Source: Acidobacteriota bacterium
GTDB lineage: Bacteria > Acidobacteriota > Blastocatellia > Pyrinomonadales > Pyrinomonadaceae
Assembly (NCBI GenBank): GCA_003222975.1
Contig: QHXN01000060.1
Span: 1 to 52,134 of the forward strand
Length of the DNA stretch: 52,134 nucleotides
Direction of reading: 5' to 3'
The notes under the pieces were generated by a model. That model was not told the origin of the DNA. It saw nothing but the letters and a program-made list of their open reading frames with translations, and did not search any database. Below are positions 35,108 to 42,560 of the stretch, one piece after another (position 1 is the stretch's first letter; every line of letters begins with the position of its first letter). A program made the position numbers and the translations under genes.

Positions 35108-35848
35108 TCAACCCTTCACCTTCGTCGGGCTTCGCTCGCGCCCCTCCCTCTCGTCGTGCGGGACGATGACGGCGTCCGCCTCCTCCGCGAGCGCCGGCAC
35201 GAGCCAGCGCAGCAACGCCGTCGCCGCCGCCGCGCCCAAAAGCTGTGCGGCGATGAAGCCGGGCGCGTCCGCGGGGCGAATGCCTGCGAACGTGTCGCTC
35301 AGCGCGCGCGCGAGCGTGACCGCCGGGTTGGCGAACGAAGTTGAAGCCGTGAACCAGTAGGCCGCGGTGATGTACGCGGCCACGGCGAACGGAACTGCCG
35401 CCGAGCGCGTGCGCGCGCACCCCCAGACGACCGCCAGCAACCCGAATGTCGCCACGAACTCGCTGAAGAGTTGCGCCAGTCCCGCGCGCGCGTGGCGCGA
35501 GGCCGAGACGAGCGGCAGCCCGAACATCAAGTGCGCCGCGGCCACACCGGCGAGCGCGCCGAACACTTGCGCCGCGACGTAGGCCGTTGCTTCGCGCCAC
35601 GCGAGGCCCCCCTGCGAAGCGTCACAGAGCGTCACCGCCGGGTTGAAGTGCGCGCCGGAGACGGGGCCGAAGGTCAGTATCAAGGCGACGAGTGCCGCGC
35701 CCGTGGCGAACGTGTTCGCCAGCAGAGCCACGGCGACGTTGCCGCCCGACAGACGCTCGCCCATTATCCCGGAGCCGACGACCGCGGCCAGCAGAAAGCA
35801 AGTGCCCACTGCCTCCGCCGTCACTCGACGCGCCAAGTCGCGTTTCAT
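35108..35848 (-). CDS. Aquaglyceroporin-like channel (AqpS-type) of the ars operon
   Basis: A 246-residue MIP-family channel with six helices. The two pore loops carry HFNPAVTL and FANPAVTLAR, the paired NPA motifs. In ars operons lacking an arsenite pump such a channel (AqpS) lets arsenite leave the cell after arsenate reduction. No arsB or acr3 is visible in this cluster, which fits that pathway. It overlaps the arsI gene by four bases and precedes arsC by 26. Confidence 0.88.
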   Translation of the reverse strand: MKRDLARRVTAEAVGTCFLLAAVVGSGIMGERLSGGNVAVALLANTFATGAALVALILTFGPVSGAHFNPAVTLCDASQGGLAWREATAYVAAQVFGALAGVAAAHLMFGLPLVSASRHARAGLAQLFSEFVATFGLLAVVWGCARTRSAAVPFAVAAYITAAYWFTASTSFANPAVTLARALSDTFAGIRPADAPGFIAAQLLGAAAATALLRWLVPALAEEADAVIVPHDEREGRERSPTKVKG

Positions 35849-36390
35849 CGAGTGAGCGACAACGGCGACGGCGCGCAGCAGCCCGCGGCCTCGACTTGCG
35901 CGGGCTGCGCCGCCTCAGCCGAAGCCTCCGCCGCACGGCAGGATGTGGACGCCTGCGCCTCTTGCGTCTTGCCCCCACACTCGCACGGCGCGCTCTCCGG
36001 CAGGTTGTCTTCGAGCACGACGAAGGCCTCCCACTCGTTGCCGTCCGGGTCTCGAACCCAGGTCTTGTCCTGCACGGCGTAGCAGCAGCTCGTCCCCATC
36101 TCGTCGAAGGTCGTTAAGCCCGCCGCGCGCCAGCGCTCGCGCAGGGCGAGTACGTCCGCGGTCGAGGCGACCTGAATCCCCAGGTGCGAGAGTGCGCCGC
36201 GCACGACCCCCGCCCCCTCGTTGAGCGTCAGGTTGAGCGGCGGCTCCGCCGCGTCGAACTTCGCGTAGCCGCGCCGCACCTTGCAAGGCTCCAGCCCCAA
36301 CAGCTTGCGGTAGAACTCGATGCTGCGTTCCACGTCGCCCACGTTCAGCGCCACGTGCGCCTTCAGCACTCCCACGGTCTTGCCTTCCAT
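35845..36390 (-). CDS. arsI: ArsI-type C-As lyase (glyoxalase/dioxygenase fold)
   Basis: A 181-residue VOC-superfamily protein. Iron-ligand candidates H12, H69 and E121 and the vicinal pair C102-C103 (TSCCYAVQDKTWVRDPDGNEWE) match, within a shift of six or seven, the residues known in ArsI, which cuts the carbon-arsenic bond of trivalent methylarsenite and roxarsone. The C-terminus is unusual: ~50 extra residues with several cysteines (CECGG, SCRAAE, CCAP). These may bind As(III). Older annotation would call this cadmium-induced protein CadI. AAAGGAGG is 8 bases before the ATG. Confidence 0.88.
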   Translation of the reverse strand: MEGKTVGVLKAHVALNVGDVERSIEFYRKLLGLEPCKVRRGYAKFDAAEPPLNLTLNEGAGVVRGALSHLGIQVASTADVLALRERWRAAGLTTFDEMGTSCCYAVQDKTWVRDPDGNEWEAFVVLEDNLPESAPCECGGKTQEAQASTSCRAAEASAEAAQPAQVEAAGCCAPSPLSLTR

Positions 36391-36410
36391 CTCGCTCCTC
36401 CTTTACAATT

Positions 36411-36467
36411 CATATTCGCCTCGGCGAATGTGTGAGACACGATACGCCCGCTTAACACATATGTCAA
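36411..36467 (-). promoter_or_regulatory. Promoter and ArsR-type operator of the arsI operon
   Basis: Minus strand: TTGACA (36467-36462), 17-base spacer, TATCGT (36444-36439). An inverted repeat, CATATTCGCC and GGCGAATGTG around two bases (36411-36432), lies at the predicted transcription start; nine of ten arm positions pair. A second exact palindrome ACATATGT overlaps the -35. The repeat is of the ArsR operator type, and arsR is encoded divergently. Confidence 0.7.
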
Positions 36468-36549
36468 GGCGCATGCGTGGAAAAATTTGTCGGGCCGGTC
36501 GAACCCGTCGCAGCCGAAAAAGTCGTGTCCCGGTCGGCACGAAATTCGT

Positions 36550-37050
36550 ATGACGTATGTGATCGAAAAGATGAGCCGGGCGCACTGGGAACAGGTGCGC
36601 TCGATCTACCTCGAAGGCATTCGGACGGGCCACGCGACGTTCGAGACCGAGGCCCCCGACTGGGAGCGCTGGGACGCCTCGCACCTGGCCTTAGCGCGGC
36701 TCGTCGCGCTCGCGTGCAGCGGGAGGGTCGCGGGATGGGCCGCGCTCGGCCCCGTTTCGAGCAGGAAGGTTTACGAGGGCGTCGCGGAGGTCAGCATCTA
36801 TGTCGGCGGAGAGTTCAGGGGCAAGGGCGTGGGGCGTGCGCTGCTCGAAGCGCTCGTGCGAGAGTCGGAGGCGAACGGCGTCTGGACTCTGCAAGCGGGC
36901 ATCTTTCCCGAAAACGTTGCGAGCGTCGGGCTGCACCTCGCCTGCGGCTTCCGGGAGGTGGGCCGGCGCGAGCGCGTCGGACGGCTCAAAGGGGTTTGGC
37001 GCGACGCGGTTCTGCTTGAGCGGCGAAGCCGTGTCGTCGGGAGGGATTGA
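36550..37050 (+). CDS. arsN1: GNAT acetyltransferase, ArsN1/phosphinothricin-acetyltransferase type
   Basis: A 166-residue GNAT protein. YLEGIRTGHATFETEAPDW is the typical substrate region of the PAT/ArsN1 group, and RGKGVGRALLEALV is the acetyl-CoA loop (Q/RxxGxG/A). GIFPENVASVGLHLACGFREVG is conserved too. Phosphinothricin acetyltransferases and ArsN1 are homologues; the placement between arsI and arsR favours ArsN1, which N-acetylates arsinothricin, an arsenic-containing antibiotic. The choice rests on context. The ATG at MTYVIEK was preferred; no strong ribosome site is visible. arsR begins two bases later. Confidence 0.72.
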   Translation: MTYVIEKMSRAHWEQVRSIYLEGIRTGHATFETEAPDWERWDASHLALARLVALACSGRVAGWAALGPVSSRKVYEGVAEVSIYVGGEFRGKGVGRALLEALVRESEANGVWTLQAGIFPENVASVGLHLACGFREVGRRERVGRLKGVWRDAVLLERRSRVVGRD

Positions 37051-37052
37051 AG

Positions 37053-37445
37053 ATGGCGAAGAAGGAAGCGCAGATGGAACTCCTGTTCAGGGCGCTGGCC
37101 GACCGCACGCGGCTGCGCCTTTTGAACCTGATGGGCGCGGGCGAGGTCTGCGTCTGCTTCTTCGTCGAAGTGCTCGGCACGAACCAGCCGAAGATTTCGC
37201 GTCACCTCGCCTACCTGCGGCGCGCGGGCGTCGTGGCCGCGCGGCGCGAGGGCAAGTGGATGCACTACCGCGTCGCGACGCCGGAAGACGAGCACGCGGC
37301 GCGCGTCTTCGCGGAAGTTATGAAGTGGCTCGGCGAAGACCGCGAGATGCAGAAAGACCGCGTGCGCCTTGAGAACTTCTGCTGCGCGCCGCGACTTCCC
37401 GTGCGGCTCCAGGGCGCGCCGCGTCCCGCCGTCATCCAGACCTAA
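37053..37445 (+). CDS. arsR: ArsR/SmtB-family arsenic repressor
   Basis: A 130-residue winged-helix repressor. The ATG has GGGAGG eight bases upstream. LFRALADRTRLRLLNLM and EVCVCFFVEVLGTNQPKISRHLAYLRRAGVVAARREGKWMHYRV form the DNA-binding domain; C33-x-C35 in helix 3 is the classical As(III) site, and a further CC pair (NFCCAP) near the C-terminus may add to it. It should leave the operator when arsenite binds. It follows the acetyltransferase gene and probably controls both directions of the cluster. Confidence 0.92.
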   Translation: MAKKEAQMELLFRALADRTRLRLLNLMGAGEVCVCFFVEVLGTNQPKISRHLAYLRRAGVVAARREGKWMHYRVATPEDEHAARVFAEVMKWLGEDREMQKDRVRLENFCCAPRLPVRLQGAPRPAVIQT

Positions 37446-37550
37446 AAATTCCGGGCGGTGTGAGTGCCGGTCGGCGCGCGCGGGGGAAGTCGGCGTGGGG
37501 CCGCTAACATTTCGGTCGTAAGTTTTTCTACTTCAGAAAAGGGGATCGTG

Positions 37551-38531
37551 ATGGCTACAGTGATTGACGCAGCGATGCGCGGCCAACTCGTCGAGCGCCG
37601 CCACAGGCTCGAATCGGTCGTCGGCGCGCGGGACGACGCGGCGCAACTGCGCGAGCTTCTCGAAGACGTTGACGCCGCGCTCGCGCGCATGGACGAGGGC
37701 ACGTTCGGCGTGTGCGAGGTCTGCCGCGGCACGGTCGAGGCCGAGCGGCTCTTGGCCGACCCGCTCGTCTCCGTCTGCTTGGGGTGCATGACGCCCGCGC
37801 AGGTGCACGCGCTCGAACAAGACCTGGAGCTGGCCGCGAGCATTCAGGCGGGACTTTTGCCGTGCCGTGACACGAAGCACGACGGCTGGCAGGTCTCTTA
37901 TCATTACGAGGCGGCGTCGCTCGTCTCCGGCGACTACTGCGACCTCGTCACAGCCGACGACGGCCAGCTCTACTTCATGCTCGGCGACGTGGCGGGCAAG
38001 GGCGTCGCCGCCGCGCTCCTGATGTCGCAGCTCCACGCGATGTTCCGCTCGCTCATCCCTGTGGGCCTGCCCCTGAACCAACTCGTCGAGCGCGCCAGCC
38101 GCGTCTTCTGCGAGAGCACGCTTTCGACGCACTACGCGACGCTCGTCTGCGGCAGGGCCGATGAGTCGGGCGCGGTCGAAATCTGCAACGCGGGCCACCT
38201 GCCCCCGCTCCTGCTGCGCCGCGGCGACGCGACGCTCATCGAGGCGACGGGCCTGCCCGTCGGCATCTTCTGCAACGAGCAGTTCACTTCGAGCGGCTTT
38301 CGCATGCAGCCGGGCGAGACGCTGTTCCTCTTCACCGACGGCCTCTCCGAATCGCGCGACCCCGCGGGCGAGGAGTACACGACCGAACGACTCCTCAGCC
38401 TCCTCTGCCAGCACCAAGAGCTTCTGCCTGGCGAGCTGATCGGCGCATGCCTGCGCGACCTCGCGGACTTCTCCGCCGGGACGCCCAAACACGACGACCT
38501 GACCGTCATGGCGCTCAGGCGTACCAACTAA
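37551..38531 (+). CDS. Zinc-finger (DksA/TraR-type) + SpoIIE phosphatase fusion
   Basis: A 326-residue protein. Residues 1-80 are a helical hairpin followed by a four-cysteine finger C55-x2-C58...C76-x2-C79 (GVCEVC, SVCLGC), as in DksA/TraR. A linker, then a PP2C-like SpoIIE domain from ~100: ASLVSGDYCDLV, LGDVAGKGVAAALLMS, STHYATLVCG, LFTDGLSESRD and HDDLTVMAL provide the metal aspartates. SpoIIE phosphatases act on anti-sigma-factor antagonists; no such antagonist is adjacent. What the finger recognises is unknown. The ATG at MATVIDA follows GGGG; the stop codon touches hairpin 13. Confidence 0.85.
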   Translation: MATVIDAAMRGQLVERRHRLESVVGARDDAAQLRELLEDVDAALARMDEGTFGVCEVCRGTVEAERLLADPLVSVCLGCMTPAQVHALEQDLELAASIQAGLLPCRDTKHDGWQVSYHYEAASLVSGDYCDLVTADDGQLYFMLGDVAGKGVAAALLMSQLHAMFRSLIPVGLPLNQLVERASRVFCESTLSTHYATLVCGRADESGAVEICNAGHLPPLLLRRGDATLIEATGLPVGIFCNEQFTSSGFRMQPGETLFLFTDGLSESRDPAGEEYTTERLLSLLCQHQELLPGELIGACLRDLADFSAGTPKHDDLTVMALRRTN

Positions 38532-38615
38532 ATTGCGGGATGCGGATTGCGGATTGCGGATTGAGAACAGCCCGGCTCTCACCAATCCGCAGTCCGCAAT
38601 CCGCATCCCGCAATT
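38531..38615. repeat. Heptamer hairpin 13 (word GATTGCG)
   Basis: Arms starting AATTGCGGGATGCGGATTGC pair at 32 of 33 positions; GATTGCG is repeated three times. It begins at the last base of the phosphatase stop codon and ends six bases from the stop of the converging phosphoesterase gene. Confidence 0.92.
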
Positions 38616-38621
38616 CCAAAG

Positions 38622-39467
38622 CTATGCGCGCTGCAAACGCAGCACGGCGACCTCCGGCCTCGCGCCGATGCGCAAGGGCACGCCGATCATCCCCGTCCCG
38701 CGCGAGACGTAGAGCCGCGCGCCGTCCTGCTCGTACATCCCGCTCAGGTGGCGCAGGTATTTTCCCCAGATGTACTTCACGGGCGAGCCGACGACCGGCA
38801 GACAGACCTGCCCGCCGTGCGTGTGCCCGCTCAAGATGAGCGACACGCCGCGCGTCTCCTCCATGTCGAACGCAATCGGCTCGTGCGAGAGCAGCAGCGT
38901 AGGGCGCGCGAGGTCAACGCCGCCGAGCGCCCGCTTGAAGTCCGCATAGCCCCAGCCCCAGTCGTCCGCGCCCGCCAACTGCAACGAGTCCGCCCCGCGC
39001 CTCAACAGAGTGTTCTCGTTCGTCAGCACGCTGATGCCGCGCCGCACAAGTGCGCGCTTGGTCAACTCGCCGTCCGTGTTGTGGTCGTGGTTGCCGAGCA
39101 CGGCCCACACGCCCTCTGGCGCTTTCAACTCTGCCAGAGCCTCCGCGCAAGGCTCCACGTAGCGCCGAAACTGTGTCGTGTAATCGCCCGTCAGCGCGAT
39201 CATGTCGGCGCGCGCCGCGTTCGCCAACTCGACGACGCGCCGCACCTCCTCAATCGGCACGAGCCGTCCGTGGTGCACGTCCGACACCTGCGCGATCCGA
39301 AACCCCTCGAACCTCTCCGGCAAATCCCTGACGGGCACGACCGTCTCCGTCAACTCGTAGTCCCAGGCTTCGAACAGTCCGCCATACGCCGACGCCCCAG
39401 CCACGCCGACCGCCGCAGCCGCGCCCGCCCACTTCAAAAACTCTCTCCGCGTCAGACTCAAACCCAC
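38622..39467 (-). CDS. Tat-exported metallophosphoesterase (YkuE-like)
   Basis: A 281-residue calcineurin-fold phosphatase. LTRREFLKWAGAAAAVGVAGASA is a twin-arginine signal. Metal motifs: D-x-H in QVSDVHHGRL, GDY in ALTGDYTTQF, GNHDHN, H in LLSHEPI and GHTHGGQV. The group includes YkuE/LpxH relatives acting on lipids or nucleotides outside the membrane; substrate unknown. Translation probably starts at GTG, which lies next to the stop of the YqcC gene, so the two are co-translated. Confidence 0.87.
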   Translation of the reverse strand: MGLSLTRREFLKWAGAAAAVGVAGASAYGGLFEAWDYELTETVVPVRDLPERFEGFRIAQVSDVHHGRLVPIEEVRRVVELANAARADMIALTGDYTTQFRRYVEPCAEALAELKAPEGVWAVLGNHDHNTDGELTKRALVRRGISVLTNENTLLRRGADSLQLAGADDWGWGYADFKRALGGVDLARPTLLLSHEPIAFDMEETRGVSLILSGHTHGGQVCLPVVGSPVKYIWGKYLRHLSGMYEQDGARLYVSRGTGMIGVPLRIGARPEVAVLRLQRA

Positions 39468-39468
39468 C

Positions 39469-39798
39469 TCACTCGGCCCCGAACAGTGCGTCGAACTCGC
39501 TGAGCAGGCCCAGCAATCTTTCCGCGTCGTTCCAGGCGTCGAACTCCCTTAACGCATGCGCCCCGACCTGACTCTTGCCTGGGAACTCACCCCCGGCGGC
39601 GATTATTGCTTTCACCTTCGGCACGAATATGAACTGCAACCACTGGGACAAAGTCATCGTGTCCATCGCGAACGCCTGCCGGAACTCGTACTGCTCTTCC
39701 CGCAAAGGCTCGTCCCGCCAAAGCCCGATCCTCCTCATCTCGTCCTCTATCTCCGCGATTTTCTCCGCCACCTCTTGAGTGTTCGCTCCCTTTTTCAT
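39469..39798 (-). CDS. YqcC-family protein (DUF446)
   Basis: A 109-residue small helical protein. FAMDTMTLSQWLQFIFVPKVKAII and LSEFDALF match the conserved core of YqcC (FFMDTM...WLQW..IPRM and a C-terminal LDALF). In enterobacteria yqcC lies next to truC, a tRNA pseudouridine synthase; here the neighbour is a phosphoesterase instead. Function unknown. Confidence 0.8.
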   Translation of the reverse strand: MKKGANTQEVAEKIAEIEDEMRRIGLWRDEPLREEQYEFRQAFAMDTMTLSQWLQFIFVPKVKAIIAAGGEFPGKSQVGAHALREFDAWNDAERLLGLLSEFDALFGAE

Positions 39799-40354
39799 GC
39801 GGCTGTTATACGAGACTTGAGAACGGGATGTAAATCTCGGAAGGTGGCGCGCACGAGCAAGTGGGGGTCTCGCCTTTGCCTCGTCGCCGGCCTACGCTCT
39901 GTCGCCGCGCGGAACAAAATCCCCGCTACACCTTGCCCCGCGCGATTCAACTCCTTTTTTCAAACGCGCGCGGCACGTTTCAAACCATCGCCGCACGGAT
40001 TCACTCCCGCACGGCGCGAATTTTCCACGCACCGGCAATCATTAACCGCGCACCGGGAAGCCTTGCACACGCACCGCCCGAAATAACGCCCGCACCGGCT
40101 TCCCGAACACGTGCGGCTCTCATATTTCACGCGCACCGGCTATAAAAACAGCGCACCGCCTCGTCCGAGCACGCGCACGGCAGGCCATACACGCGCACCG
40201 GCCAGAATTCACACGCACCGGCGACCTGAGCGCCGCACCGCCTCGCCCAAACACCCACGCGTCTCGATCCCCATCCCTCACCCAACGATTCGCACGACGC
40301 GCGTGGCAGTTTCCACGCCTCACGTGACGACTTCACCCGTCGGCCTCCGTCCCT
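39799..40354. other. Gene-free region carrying a phased repeat array
   Basis: All frames contain stop codons or lack plausible starts. The middle (39973-40295) is the array described separately; the left 170 bases are GC-rich without recognised features, and the right 60 bases lead into the DUF4276 gene end. Confidence 0.7.
39973..40295. repeat. Phased array of GCGCACCGG-like cores every ~20-21 bp
   Basis: Cores with GCAC start at 39973, 39993, 40009, 40029, 40050, 40071, 40092, 40133, 40153, 40175, 40195, 40215, 40235 and 40292, with a reversed form at 40111 and a CCAC form at 40255. Most steps are 20, 21 or 22; most cores read CGCACCGGC or CGCACCGCC. Between many of them lie AT-rich patches (AATTTT, AATCATTAA, AAATAA, TATAAAAA, GAATTC), so AT and GC alternate at two helical turns. 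Confidence 0.8.
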
Positions 40355-40978
40355 TTACTGCAAAGCCTCTTGCGCTAGACGCAACATCTCATCAAGCAGC
40401 TCTTTTAATCTGGGACATTTGTTGCAGGCAATGTCCGGGTCAGTCCGGTCGAATAGTTCTTTGCCGTTGACTATCTTCTTGTAAGCGCGGCGAAGCCCGT
40501 CTCTGTAGAGGCGACCCAGGAGTTGCGCTGGTGGCTCTGTGAAGTTGACCGTCTCCGGTTTATCTACTCTACTTGGGAACCCACGACGCACTTCGGCAGG
40601 GAATAACTCTGGCTGACTGAGTAGCCATGCCTCGGTCTCGTGCACGGCGAAGAACTGCCGGAACTTCGCGTGGCCGACTTCCCTTTCGATTTCGCTCTTG
40701 GCCCAGTCGTAACGCTCGCCCGCGTCTGTGAGGTGCGCCGGATAGAAATCCGGCCCGTAGAGGTCGAGCAAGGCGATGACGGCGATGATTTCGTCCGCCT
40801 GCGGGCCGTTCAGGTGTAGGTGTGCCCTTTTCCTGACCTCGCGTCTCAGTTCCGCCCAGCCGGTGAAGCGAACAGGCGTGATACCGACGCGCCGCGGCAG
40901 TTTCGGGTCGAGCCAACGCTTGAGAAACGCGGGCAATGCCCTCTCTGTGTCCCCCTCGACAAAGAGGACGAACCTCAT
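40355..40978 (-). CDS. DUF4276 protein, partner of the AAA ATPase
   Basis: A 207-residue protein. MRFVLFVEGDTERALPAFLKRWL at the N-terminus has the VEGxxE pattern of TOPRIM-like folds, and VIALLDLYGPDFYP is the following acidic strand; FAVHETEAWLLSQPELFP is conserved in DUF4276. The start is set by the four-base overlap (ATGA) with the ATPase gene. ATPase + TOPRIM-like pairs, like split OLD nucleases, are frequent in phage defence islands, and this pair may be a nuclease effector system. That function is inferred. Confidence 0.75.
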   Translation of the reverse strand: MRFVLFVEGDTERALPAFLKRWLDPKLPRRVGITPVRFTGWAELRREVRKRAHLHLNGPQADEIIAVIALLDLYGPDFYPAHLTDAGERYDWAKSEIEREVGHAKFRQFFAVHETEAWLLSQPELFPAEVRRGFPSRVDKPETVNFTEPPAQLLGRLYRDGLRRAYKKIVNGKELFDRTDPDIACNKCPRLKELLDEMLRLAQEALQ

Positions 40979-42141
40979 GCCATGCTCTCCAGTTCGCCGG
41001 ACTTGAAGAGCGTGCCGAGCGTGTACTCTTTGAGCCAGTAGGCGAGGTCGTCGCCGCTCAGATTGTGCAAGACCGTCTCGCCGTCCTGCCACTTTGTTAC
41101 CGTCGTCGTCGGGTTCTTGTCGGTGAAGGCGTCGAGCAGTTGCGGCGAGTGCGTAGAAAGAATTACCTGCGCGCGCAATGAAGCCTCGACCGCGTACTCG
41201 GCGATAATCGGCAACATCGTCGGATGCAGCCCCGTCTCCGGCTCGTCAATCGCGATGACGGGCGGCGGGTCGGGACTCGCCAGCACCGTCAGCAGAAACA
41301 AGAAGCGTAGCGTGCCATCCGAAAGGTTGGCGGCTGACTGCTCGCGCTGCAGCGTCTTCCAACGCACGCGCAGTTGAATTAGCTGATCGGCGGCGGGCGG
41401 AAAGACAAGCTTTTCGTAATCACCGCCGAACGCGGCGCGCATTGCCGTATCAATACTCCGCTCAAAATCACGGTCGGTTGTGTAGAGCGTGTGCATTACA
41501 TTAATTAAGTTCTGACCGTCAGAATCAACACGCTTCTCTAATCGGGATACAGACGGCTTACGTATCTCGGAATCTTGATGAACTTTAATATCTTGATAAA
41601 CGGCTAATGAAGATAAATAAGCCTTAAACGCGGGTAGATTCTCCATGTCAGCATAGAAAGTCGAGATAGCGGACAGGATAGTCTCTTGCTCATTGATATT
41701 CTCCGGCTTTATCTCTTGTATGGCATCAAACATTCCTTCCTTTAGTCGGGCTACTTGCCGTTCTCTTTTGATAAATCCATAAAGTTCTGAGCTATCTCCC
41801 GATTCGGTAAACACCTCCTGGCTGATTCCATAAATACTGCCATGCCCGAAGCGTGACAGCCGTAGCTCGTAGAAATCAGGTTCATTACCAGCCCCTTTAC
41901 AAATTAGAGAAAAAGAAATTTCTTCCGCCTGCCCATCCCAAACAATGGCCCCCATGCCGCCAAGAGATTGAATATACTTACCAAGATCGCCTTTGGCGGT
42001 AACGGTCATTAATTCGAGGAAGCGTAGTAGGTTCGACTTGCCGCTGCCGTTCGGGCCGATGAGGATGTTGAGGTCGCCGGGTTTCCACGTCACGTTTTTG
42101 AGTGAGCGGAATCCTTCGATTTTAAGTTGCTTGATTCTCAT
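40975..42141 (-). CDS. AAA family ATPase (AAA_21, RecF/OLD-like)
   Basis: A 388-residue SMC/ABC-type ATPase. Walker A is GPNGSGKSN at 29-37, the signature is NLSDGTLRFL, Walker B is VIAIDEPETGLHP and the H-loop is STHSPQLL. The insert between residues ~60 and 270 is helical and rich in lysine, isoleucine and asparagine and is encoded by DNA of much lower GC than the neighbours, suggesting recent acquisition. It is translationally coupled to the DUF4276 gene and lies beside tRNA-Ser(GCU). Likely role: DNA-sensing motor of a two-gene defence module, not proven. Confidence 0.82.
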   Translation of the reverse strand: MRIKQLKIEGFRSLKNVTWKPGDLNILIGPNGSGKSNLLRFLELMTVTAKGDLGKYIQSLGGMGAIVWDGQAEEISFSLICKGAGNEPDFYELRLSRFGHGSIYGISQEVFTESGDSSELYGFIKRERQVARLKEGMFDAIQEIKPENINEQETILSAISTFYADMENLPAFKAYLSSLAVYQDIKVHQDSEIRKPSVSRLEKRVDSDGQNLINVMHTLYTTDRDFERSIDTAMRAAFGGDYEKLVFPPAADQLIQLRVRWKTLQREQSAANLSDGTLRFLFLLTVLASPDPPPVIAIDEPETGLHPTMLPIIAEYAVEASLRAQVILSTHSPQLLDAFTDKNPTTTVTKWQDGETVLHNLSGDDLAYWLKEYTLGTLFKSGELESMA

Positions 42142-42204
42142 GTTCGCATCCTCATCGGCAGCGCGCCGCCGCCCTCAGCGTAACTACGTGTCGCCTACTT
42201 TTGC

Positions 42205-42228
42205 ATTGTAGCATCCAAAACTTGGATG
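42205..42228 (-). promoter_or_regulatory. Candidate promoter with palindrome for the ATPase-DUF4276 pair
   Basis: Minus strand TACAAT is a good -10; the -35 is poor. The spacer is an exact palindrome CATCCAA-GTT-TTGGATG, preceded by a further ATCCAAA. A regulator binding there would control the pair; none is encoded next to it. Confidence 0.4.
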
Positions 42229-42287
42229 TTTGGATAGCGAAACGGTAGCAGGATATTGCTCTCGGATTTCAACCGAATCGCTCCGGC

Positions 42288-42315
42288 TTGACAATCGAAG
42301 TCGGCGGGCTAGAAT
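42288..42315 (+). promoter_or_regulatory. Promoter of tRNA-Ser(GCU)
   Basis: TTGACA, a 16-base spacer and TAGAAT; transcription would start about ten bases before the tRNA. Confidence 0.75.
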
Positions 42316-42332
42316 ATCGTTTCGCCTTTCGC

Positions 42333-42423
42333 GGAGATGTGGCCGAGTGGCTGAAGGCGGCGGTTTGCTAAACCGTTATAGGTCAAAAGCCTATCGCAGG
42401 TTCGAATCCTGCCATCTCCGCCA
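42333..42423 (+). tRNA. tRNA-Ser(GCU)
   Basis: Acceptor GGAGATG pairs with CATCTCC; D-arm GCCGAGTGGCTGAAGGC; anticodon loop TTGCTAA with GCT; long variable arm; T-arm GCAGGTTCGAATCCTGC; discriminator G and an encoded CCA. All parts are complete. Confidence 0.97.
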
Positions 42424-42441
42424 TCAAGATCGCCCCGGCCC

Positions 42442-42472
42442 AGGTTACTTGGATTTAAAGTTCAGGTAACCT
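42442..42472 (+). terminator. Terminator after tRNA-Ser(GCU)
   Basis: AGGTTAC pairs with GTAACCT around a 17-base loop, followed by TAATTTATTTT. It lies about 20 bases after the tRNA. Confidence 0.55.
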
Positions 42473-42560
42473 TAATTTATTTTCGCGGCCCGAAGCGCCG
42501 CCGCGCCGAGCGTCGCCGTCCGCCGCTCTTTCAAAATCTGTTTTCGAGGAGAAGCGCACA

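Noticed and set aside
39973..40295. CRISPR array
   Set aside because: The repeated core is only about nine bases and the whole unit 20-22 bases; CRISPR repeats and spacers are each much longer, and no cas genes are near.
39556..40470. Protein with seven-residue repeats coded by the phased array
   Set aside because: Frames show heptapeptide-like patterns only because the DNA period is near 21; steps of 20 and 22 shift the frame and stops interrupt each reading.
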